This document shows positions 1 to 5,246 of a stretch of DNA of 7,675 nucleotides, piece after piece (the stretch's first letter is position 1; each line of letters opens with the position of its first letter). Made by a program: the position numbers and the translations under genes. The notes beneath the pieces are model-generated. The model was not told the DNA's origin. It worked only from the letters and a program-made list of their open reading frames with translations, and did not search any database. This stretch comes from PHAA01 sp964457945. Its GTDB lineage: Bacteria > Bacillota > Syntrophomonadia > Syntrophomonadales > Syntrophomonadaceae. Location: assembly GCA_964457945.1 (NCBI GenBank), contig CAYWFX010000085.1, positions 1-7,675 on the forward strand, written 5' to 3'.

Positions 1-1004
1 CTCACCACTTCAGCATACAGGCTTTCCGTGGGCAAGAACATAATACCGAAATCAGTGGTATGGGGAGGATCCAGGTATTTATCGCGGATATGCTGGGCTT
101 CGAATTTTATTCGTTTTTCCAGTTGGCGACCAGCTTCTTCCACCTGATCCACCAGGCCTTTTTCACTGGCCTCTACCAAGCGTAAATAATCTTCTTGCGG
201 AAATTTAGCATCAATAGGGAGCCAGACTTCACCGTAGCCCTGGTTTAAGCCAGGCAGCTTGATAGCAAACTCCACGCGTTCGTTGCTGCCTAGCCGGGTA
301 ACTACATTGAGTGCATACTGTTCCGGGCTTAACACTTGTTCTAAAATGTTGCCTAACTGGATTTCGCCCCATATCCCGCGAGTCTTGACATTGCTAAGCA
401 CTTTTTTTAAGTCGCCCACGCCCGAGGCCAGGTTCTGCATTTCACCCAATCCCTTATGTACCAGTTCCAGCCTCTCGCTGACCAGTTTGAAGGACTCGCC
501 CAAACGGTTTTCCAGGGTTGCATGCAGCTTCTCATCTACCGTGAGGCGCATTTGCTCAAGCTTTTGATTATTGTCATCCTGGAGCAGCTTTATTTTTTCT
601 TCTATGGTTTGTCGCATTCGGTCGAGTTTCTGCTCATTGCTTACAGTCAAACGGGATAGGTGCTCTGAAAATATATCGAGTTGGTTTTTTTGAAAACCAG
701 CTATTTCGCTCATGCGAGCTAGCAGTGAGTCCTGAAAATAGTTAAGGTTCTTAGACGTTTCTTCTCGGTTGTATTGGGCTTGACTGGAATACTCGCTGCG
801 CAGTGTAGACAATTCATTGCTTAAGGTCTGCAGAATGCTAGCTTGACTTTTTTCGAGAATTGCCAGACTAATTTCCAGTTGGGTTATATTGTTTGACAAA
901 CGCTCCCAGCTTTGCATCCCGCTTCGAATACTCCGCTGCCAAAATAGAATGGTTATGATTCCGGCAATTAAAACTAGGTTAACTGCTAGTGCAATCCTAT
1001 CCAA
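1..1004 (-). CDS. rmuC: DNA recombination protein RmuC (3' end beyond window)
   Basis: This is an RmuC-family protein, a membrane-anchored coiled-coil protein with a nuclease-like core that is linked to limiting recombination at inverted repeats and to DNA maintenance. I translated the minus strand: 334 codons are present and the C-terminal part lies left of position 1. A single hydrophobic segment covers residues 4-22. A long charged, helical, coiled-coil-like stretch follows (about 30-200). The conserved core then begins with NVKTRGIWGE (205-214), WLPIDAKFP (261-269), and KYLDPPHTTDF followed by FLPTESLYAE (309-332), which are hallmark RmuC blocks. The start is TTG at 1004-1002, nine bases after a perfect AAGGAGG (1020-1014 on the minus strand). 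An ATG at 1012-1010 sits only one base from the SD, is out of frame and stops after eight codons. No frameshift is seen. A MITE-like palindrome lies 29 bases upstream of the start. The family call is very secure; the exact molecular activity in this lineage is not shown by the sequence. Confidence 0.95.
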   Translation of the reverse strand, partial: MDRIALAVNLVLIAGIITILFWQRSIRSGMQSWERLSNNITQLEISLAILEKSQASILQTLSNELSTLRSEYSSQAQYNREETSKNLNYFQDSLLARMSEIAGFQKNQLDIFSEHLSRLTVSNEQKLDRMRQTIEEKIKLLQDDNNQKLEQMRLTVDEKLHATLENRLGESFKLVSERLELVHKGLGEMQNLASGVGDLKKVLSNVKTRGIWGEIQLGNILEQVLSPEQYALNVVTRLGSNERVEFAIKLPGLNQGYGEVWLPIDAKFPQEDYLRLVEASEKGLVDQVEEAGRQLEKRIKFEAQHIRDKYLDPPHTTDFGIMFLPTESLYAEVV

Positions 1005-1032
1005 AAGCTCATTCCTCCTTGCTCTAATATCA

Positions 1033-1193
1033 GGGGACTGTCAGGGAATAAACTGGGCAGAATACTCCGAGGATTTTTCGCGCTAGACAAGGCGTCAAAG
1101 CGCAGTCATACTGGACGTATGGCAAGCTTTGATAAGGAAGTATAGCGTGAAAAAGGCCGGAGTAAATGACTAGTTTATTTCTTGAAAGTCTCC
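1033..1193. mobile_element. MITE-like long imperfect palindrome
   Basis: The two halves of this 161-bp segment are inverted copies centred near 1113-1114. Matching pairs include GGGGACTGTC (from 1033) with the complement of the 3' edge (GGAGACTTTC), AATAAACT (1047-1054) with AGTTTATT, ACTCC (1064-1068) with GGAGT, TTTTTC (1074-1079) with GAAAAA, TCAAAGC (1095-1101) with GCTTTGA (1126-1132), and an apical CATAC-TGGAC-GTATG (1107-1121). By hand alignment about 70% of arm positions match, with a few one-base gaps. No open reading frame of note lies inside it. It sits between divergently transcribed genes, so it is not a terminator for either. A non-autonomous transposable element or large REP-like repeat is the most economical reading. 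I could not identify a target-site duplication or a known parent transposase, so the mobile label is inferred from structure only. Confidence 0.6.
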
Positions 1194-1235
1194 AACTACA
1201 TTGTATATGAACTGGAGTTCGGAAGGAAATAGAAT

Positions 1236-1266
1236 GTAAATAGATTTACTGGGTCTTAAGGTTAAG
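1236..1266. repeat. Two adjacent short dyads in intergenic region
   Basis: GTAAAT-AG-ATTTAC (1236-1249) is a perfect inverted repeat with a two-base centre, and CTTAA-GG-TTAAG (1255-1266) is a second one just downstream. They lie about 75-110 bases upstream of the predicted promoter of the cyclic-di-GMP gene. They could be operator half-sites. AT-rich DNA also produces such dyads by chance, so a regulatory role is only a possibility. Apart from these, the stretch 1194-1335 shows nothing I can name. Confidence 0.2.
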
Positions 1267-1339
1267 CTAAAGAAGTACGATAATTGAGGAGAAAGTGCTT
1301 AGCAAAAAAACCGGAGATATAGGTGCTTATTTAGGGCTG

Positions 1340-1348
1340 TGTTATAAT
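1340..1348 (+). promoter_or_regulatory. Extended -10 promoter for the GGDEF/HD-GYP gene
   Basis: TGT followed by a consensus TATAAT (1343-1348) gives a TGn extended -10 element. The -35 region about 17 bases upstream (near 1320-1325, TAGGTG) is a poor match, which is tolerated by extended -10 promoters. Transcription would start near 1355, giving a leader of roughly 70 bases before the TTG start at 1428. It may serve the whole plus-strand gene run, because no other clear promoter was found until 7257. Confidence 0.5.
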
Positions 1349-1388
1349 GAAAATATATTTAACCTATTCAGTGATTTCCCGAGTTGTA

Positions 1389-1421
1389 GGCCCAATCCTG
1401 AGCACTCTGTCGTAGGAGGCC
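1389..1421 (+). promoter_or_regulatory. Leader hairpin overlapping the SD of the GGDEF/HD-GYP gene
   Basis: GGCC (1389-1392) and TCCT (1396-1399) can pair with AGGA (1414-1417) and GGCC (1418-1421), leaving a three-base bulge and a 14-base loop. The 3' arm contains the complete AGGAGG ribosome binding site (1414-1419) that lies eight bases before the TTG start at 1428. Folding would hide the SD and reduce initiation. The stem is short, so stability in the cell is uncertain, and I recognise no known riboswitch family here. Confidence 0.3.
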
Positions 1422-1427
1422 ATTAAA

Positions 1428-3659
1428 TTGAAGGATATTTCCAGGGAATATGAACAAGAGACAGAACGTGCGAATGAGTTCTTTGCAGAGCGATTGGAAC
1501 TTAGGGAGCGCGAAGCACTTCTGCGCCAGATAACTGATAATATGGTGGATCTGGTTATGATAATAAAACCCAGCGCCGAAGTTACATATGTTAGCCCGTC
1601 CTGTCGGAAGGTGCTGGGATATGGACCCGATTATCTCCTGGGCAAGTCTTGGATCGATTTAATCCATCCTGAGGATCAGCCGAAGTTCATGGCTACTATA
1701 GAAAATGCTCGGGCTACTCGCTTGCCGATAAAATGGGAGTATCGTGCTCGCCATTCAGAAGGTCACTATTTGTGGGTAGAGTCCGTTGGCAATCCCTTAG
1801 CGCCGGAGGCGGGCGGGGGTTACATTGCAAGTACTCGTGATATTACTTATCGTAAGAGAAGCGAGGAAGCTTTGCAGGAAAGCGAAAGGAATTACAGTTC
1901 GCTGTTTAATTCCATGCAGGAGGGCTTTGTACTTTGGGAAACTGTTTATAACGCAGCAGGGGAACCTGATGATTATCGGTTTCTCAATGTCAATCCAGCA
2001 TTTGAAAAGATCATGCAGGTTAGAAAACGTGATATAATTGGCCGATTGCTTTCAGAAACCAGCTTGGGTTTCGAGAATTACTGGCTGAATAGCTTTGCCC
2101 AGGTGGCACGCACCAGTGAGCCCTATAATTATGAAGGATATAACAGGACTATACAGTGTTATCTGGAGACTTTTATTTTCACTCCAGGAGATAATCTGCT
2201 GGCAGCCCTTTTTATTGATGTTACCCGGCGCAAAATGGTGGAGAAACAGCTGGAAAGAGAACGAGAATGGATGACAGTGACCCTGGGTTCTATTGGTGAA
2301 GGGGTGATTGCGACTGATGTTTCCGGCAAGGTACTTTTCATGAACCAGGTTGCGTCTGATTTGCTGGGATGGTCAGAAGCTAAGGCGATAGGCCGATACT
2401 TAGGTGAATTATTAAACACTGTCGATGATATTAATAGAAGTTTTTATACCGAGCCTTTGCAACGTATAGTTCAGGCTGAAGAGGAAGTGGATATCAGTGG
2501 CAATACGATTAGCATTGTTCGGAACGGAGAGCGCAGGATAATTTCTAATAGCGCTGCCTCAATAAGGGACATTGATGGGCAAATCATCGGTACGGTTATG
2601 ATTATACGTGATGTAACTGAAAAAATTAGGAATGAGGCCAAAATCGAGCGTTTGAGTTATAGTGACAAGCTTACTGGTTTATATAACCGCGCTTATGTGG
2701 ATCGTATCCTGGCAGACGAGGAGATAACCAGTCAGTTACCTTTTAGCCTGATTATGGGGGATATAGATGGTTTGAAATTGACTAATGATGTCTTTGGCCA
2801 TCAGGCTGGGGATAATCTGCTGGTTAACATAGCGAAGGTGATAAGAGGCTGTTGCCGTGAGAGTGACATCATGGCCCGCTGGGGCGGAGATGAGTTTTTG
2901 ATGATTTTACCACGAACTAGCGAGGAGGTAGCTTTGCGCATTTGTGAGCGTATCGCTAGTACTTGTGCTGAGATGGAGGCGGATCCGATTGAGTTGCATA
3001 TTGCACTGGGAACTGCTACCCGAAAAACCCTGGAACAGGGAATGGATGCTTTATTCATCCTGGCAGAAGAGGATATGTATGAACACAAAATGCAGCAGAG
3101 CAAGGGCTTTCGACAGGCTATACTATCCAAACTGGAAAAAGACTTGTGGATTAAGAGTCATGACACCCAGGAACATAATCACAGGTTAAGCAAGATAGCT
3201 ATGGAAATCGGGGCGACACTGGGATTGGATCGATACGAGCTTGATAAGCTGGCTTTGTTGGCCTCCCTGCATGATATTGGCAAGGTTGCTCTACCTGAAG
3301 ATATAATGCTTAAAAATTCTAAGCTGGAGCCCGAAGAGCAGGAGATTATGAAGAAACATACCGAGATTGGCTATCGCATGGCGGAGGCCATTCCTGAACT
3401 AAGGTCGATAGCGGAAGCTATTTTAGCCCATCATGAGCGATGGGATGGCTCCGGCTACCCCCGAGGGCTGAAAGGGAATGAGATACCTTTTATTTCCCGT
3501 ATTATTCATTTAGTTGATTCTTATGATGATATGACATATAACCAGGATGGACAGGCAATTATTGACCCACAGATTGCCATTAAGGAAATAGAAAAGGGCA
3601 GTGGGGTTCAGTTTGATCCCGTAATTGTCCAGGCCTTTCTGCAAAGCATTATGAAGTAG
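1428..3659 (+). CDS. PAS-PAS-PAS-GGDEF-HD-GYP cyclic-di-GMP synthase/phosphodiesterase
   Basis: This is a 743-residue bifunctional cyclic-di-GMP protein. After a charged helical N-terminus (1-30) come three PAS-type sensor domains (about 32-140, 155-268 and 280-398), each ending in the usual D(I/V)T linker; the first and third are textbook PAS and the second is more divergent. The GGDEF domain (about 405-560) keeps GDID (444-447), NDVFGH (453-458) and an unaltered GGDEF (486-490). RESD (477-480), exactly five residues before GGDEF, is a complete inhibitory I-site, so product feedback is expected. The HD-GYP domain (about 570-743) keeps H583, HDIGK (615-619), H644, HHE (668-670), GSGYP (674-678) and D697. 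The usual RPYR after DxMT is replaced by QDGQ (706-709). No signal peptide or transmembrane segment is visible, so it should sense a cytoplasmic cue. The TTG start has AGGAGG eight bases upstream, and an in-frame stop (1413-1415) rules out an earlier start. Both activities look possible from the residues; which dominates is unknown. Confidence 0.95.
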   Translation: MKDISREYEQETERANEFFAERLELREREALLRQITDNMVDLVMIIKPSAEVTYVSPSCRKVLGYGPDYLLGKSWIDLIHPEDQPKFMATIENARATRLPIKWEYRARHSEGHYLWVESVGNPLAPEAGGGYIASTRDITYRKRSEEALQESERNYSSLFNSMQEGFVLWETVYNAAGEPDDYRFLNVNPAFEKIMQVRKRDIIGRLLSETSLGFENYWLNSFAQVARTSEPYNYEGYNRTIQCYLETFIFTPGDNLLAALFIDVTRRKMVEKQLEREREWMTVTLGSIGEGVIATDVSGKVLFMNQVASDLLGWSEAKAIGRYLGELLNTVDDINRSFYTEPLQRIVQAEEEVDISGNTISIVRNGERRIISNSAASIRDIDGQIIGTVMIIRDVTEKIRNEAKIERLSYSDKLTGLYNRAYVDRILADEEITSQLPFSLIMGDIDGLKLTNDVFGHQAGDNLLVNIAKVIRGCCRESDIMARWGGDEFLMILPRTSEEVALRICERIASTCAEMEADPIELHIALGTATRKTLEQGMDALFILAEEDMYEHKMQQSKGFRQAILSKLEKDLWIKSHDTQEHNHRLSKIAMEIGATLGLDRYELDKLALLASLHDIGKVALPEDIMLKNSKLEPEEQEIMKKHTEIGYRMAEAIPELRSIAEAILAHHERWDGSGYPRGLKGNEIPFISRIIHLVDSYDDMTYNQDGQAIIDPQIAIKEIEKGSGVQFDPVIVQAFLQSIMK

Positions 3660-3722
3660 AGTATTGGGGCCTATGGAAGTGTCCAAACCTGAGACGGTAA
3701 AAATATAAGGGAGGTTAGTAAA

Positions 3723-4112
3723 ATGGAAAAGATTGAAGTGAAATTTAAGAAACTGGTTTCATGGGCTCATTTACCGGAATACGAGACCCGGGGTGCTGCA
3801 GGCTGCGATATAAGTGTTGCTTACCAGGAGGAAATCGTCCTTTATCCTAATGAGGTCAGGAGCTTTGGTGCTGGCTTTGCTATGATGATTCCATCCGGGT
3901 ATGAAGCGCAAATAAGAAGCCGGGCTGGTATGGCGGGAAAAGGTATCATAGTTGCTAACGCACCTGCTACGATTGATGGGGATCATATCGGTGAGATTAA
4001 GATTTTGCTCCTGAATGTAACTGATAAGCCGGTGAGAATTCTCCCCGGCCAAAAGGTAGCCCAAATGGTATTCGGTCCCGTGTTACAGGCGGAATTTAAG
4101 GAGGAGAATTAA
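3723..4112 (+). CDS. dut: dUTPase-family protein, short and divergent
   Basis: The 129-residue product belongs to the trimeric dUTPase family, which hydrolyses dUTP to dUMP and diphosphate, keeping uracil out of DNA and supplying dTMP synthesis. Motif I is AAGCDI (25-30), motif II RSRAGMAGKG (65-74), motif III NAPATIDGDHIGEI (79-92) with the catalytic Asp at D85, and motif IV ILPGQKVAQMVF (106-117). Three departures stand out. The motif II serine that contacts the phosphate chain (Ser72 in E. coli) aligns with A68. The motif III tyrosine that excludes ribose aligns with H88. The glycine-rich C-terminal motif V that closes over the substrate is absent: the protein ends soon after QAEF, whereas relatives run to about 140-150 residues. 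No alternative frame restores motif V. AAGGGAGGT (3707-3715) precedes the ATG with good spacing. It lies 63 bases after the cyclic-di-GMP gene and 42 before the K+ channel. The family is clear; full dUTPase activity is doubtful, so the symbol is provisional. Confidence 0.85.
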   Translation: MEKIEVKFKKLVSWAHLPEYETRGAAGCDISVAYQEEIVLYPNEVRSFGAGFAMMIPSGYEAQIRSRAGMAGKGIIVANAPATIDGDHIGEIKILLLNVTDKPVRILPGQKVAQMVFGPVLQAEFKEEN

Positions 4113-4154
4113 GCGGAACTAAAATAGTAATTTTTTTCGAATTGAGGAGTTAAG

Positions 4155-5159
4155 TTGTCAGAATCCAAGCTCAAACTGTTCAGTGCCATAATGGCTATGC
4201 TGGGTATAACGATAGTCAGTACGGGTGGGCTGGTTTACTTTGAAGGTTGGTCCATCTTTAACGCCTTCTGGGTGACCATTATTAGCCTGACTACTACCGG
4301 TTATGGGGACATCGTTCCGCAGACTATAGGTGGGAGGCTCTTCCTGCTCGGAGTGCTGGTCACCGGGGTGGGTATCGTAGCCTATTCCGTGGGAGCAATC
4401 ATGAATATACTGGTGGAAAGTCAAATTTCAAAAATATTGGAGAAAGACAAAATGACCAAAAACATAAATAAACTGGAAAATCATGTTATTGTTTGCGGGG
4501 CTGGCCGGGTCGGCAGCAATGTTGCCTATATCCTTAAGAATGAAAAAGTTCCTTATATTTTAATTGATAAGGACGAGGAACTAGTTACAAAAATGAGGGA
4601 TGAAGGACACTTGGCTATGATCGGAGATGCCACCCAGGATGAGGTTTTGCAGGCCGCTGGTATCCTCCGAGCCAGAGGGATTATATGCGCTCTTTCCGAA
4701 GATGCCTATAATGTTTTTGTGGTTTTAACCGCCCGGGCCGTCAACCCGGGCCTGAAAATCGTATCCCGAGCAGTGCAGCCGGAAACTGTGGCTAAACTTC
4801 GTCACGCCGGTGCCGACAAAGTAATCTCACCTACTCAGATAGGCGGACATCAGATGGCGATGGCAATGTTAAAACCAGCCATGGTTGAATTGGTAGATAC
4901 GCTGTTTACTTCCCGCAACCTGGAAATACAGTTGGAGGAAGTGCTAATAACTGAGCATTCCCCCTTGGCGCATAATGAGATTAAAAAAATATTTGACCGG
5001 CGAATGACTAATATCATGGTAGTCGCCATTATTCGCGATGAACGGGTGGTTATGAACCCTCAAGGCCATGACACCGTATTGCCGGGTGATACCCTGGTGC
5101 TTTTTGGATCGCGCCAGGATTTAGAGAAGATGGAGACCAGCAGTTTTAAGGAAAATTAG
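4155..5159 (+). CDS. MthK-like K+ channel: two-TM pore plus RCK (TrkA-N/TrkA-C)
   Basis: The 334-residue product has the layout of the calcium-gated channel MthK, and nearly its length. Two transmembrane helices (about 8-29 and 61-88) flank a pore helix and the K+ selectivity filter TTGYGD (47-52). An RCK Rossmann domain begins at NHVIVCGAGRVG (109-120); its glycines 115, 117 and 120 and an acidic residue after the second strand (D138) suit nucleotide binding. A TrkA-C lobe occupies about 253-325. It should form a tetrameric inner-membrane pore gated by a cytoplasmic ring. The ligand cannot be read from the sequence: Ca2+, nucleotides or, for TrkA-C domains in Firmicutes, cyclic di-AMP are candidates. 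The TTG start has GAGGAG (4144-4149) five bases upstream. An internal ATG with its own SD-like sequence at codon 100 could yield a soluble RCK-only subunit. It is 42 bases after dut and 87 before the propeller gene, on the same strand. Confidence 0.93.
   Translation: MSESKLKLFSAIMAMLGITIVSTGGLVYFEGWSIFNAFWVTIISLTTTGYGDIVPQTIGGRLFLLGVLVTGVGIVAYSVGAIMNILVESQISKILEKDKMTKNINKLENHVIVCGAGRVGSNVAYILKNEKVPYILIDKDEELVTKMRDEGHLAMIGDATQDEVLQAAGILRARGIICALSEDAYNVFVVLTARAVNPGLKIVSRAVQPETVAKLRHAGADKVISPTQIGGHQMAMAMLKPAMVELVDTLFTSRNLEIQLEEVLITEHSPLAHNEIKKIFDRRMTNIMVVAIIRDERVVMNPQGHDTVLPGDTLVLFGSRQDLEKMETSSFKEN
4439..4454 (+). promoter_or_regulatory. Candidate internal translation start for a free RCK subunit
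   Basis: GGAG (4439-4442) lies nine bases before an in-frame ATG (4452-4454, Met100 of the channel). Initiation here would give a soluble RCK domain of about 235 residues. In MthK an internal start at Met107 yields the free RCK subunits of its gating ring. From memory of that sequence, the Met here sits the same ten residues before the HV(V/I) first strand. The SD match is moderate, so this is a supported inference rather than an observation of use. Confidence 0.45.
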
Positions 5160-5246
5160 TGAAAGCAACAGTGTAATTTATCCGTAATAGAGTCAAAGGC
5201 TGTTACTGAGTGACAAGCCATAAGAATTACTTGAGGAGGTTTTACC

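Noticed and set aside
259..659. Plus-strand open frames inside rmuC
   Set aside because: They are antisense to conserved RmuC sequence, and their Ser/Cys-rich products are typical shadow translations.
889..1086. Plus-strand open frame of 65 codons
   Set aside because: It runs antisense through the rmuC N-terminus and into the palindrome, has no SD, and the rmuC protein on the other strand is clearly real.
1295..1426. Small open frame of 43 codons starting GTG after GAGGAG and ending just before the TTG of the cyclic-di-GMP gene
   Set aside because: The spacing from GAGGAG to GTG is only three bases, the predicted promoter TATAAT lies inside it, and the peptide shows no recognisable features. 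A real leader peptide is not excluded but cannot be supported.
1194..1427. Riboswitch (for example a cyclic-di-GMP GEMM type) upstream of the cyclic-di-GMP gene
   Set aside because: The conserved core sequences of the known classes are not recognisable; only the short SD hairpin is visible.
4100..4154. Possible frameshift that removed motif V of the dUTPase
   Set aside because: I read the other frames after QAEF and none encodes a glycine-rich RGxGGFG-like tail, and the next gene's SD starts at 4144. The short C-terminus appears genuine.
5160..5246. Possible promoter or terminator between the channel and propeller genes
   Set aside because: Only weak five-base complementarities (AACAG/CTGTT) and no hexamer pair with acceptable spacing were found.
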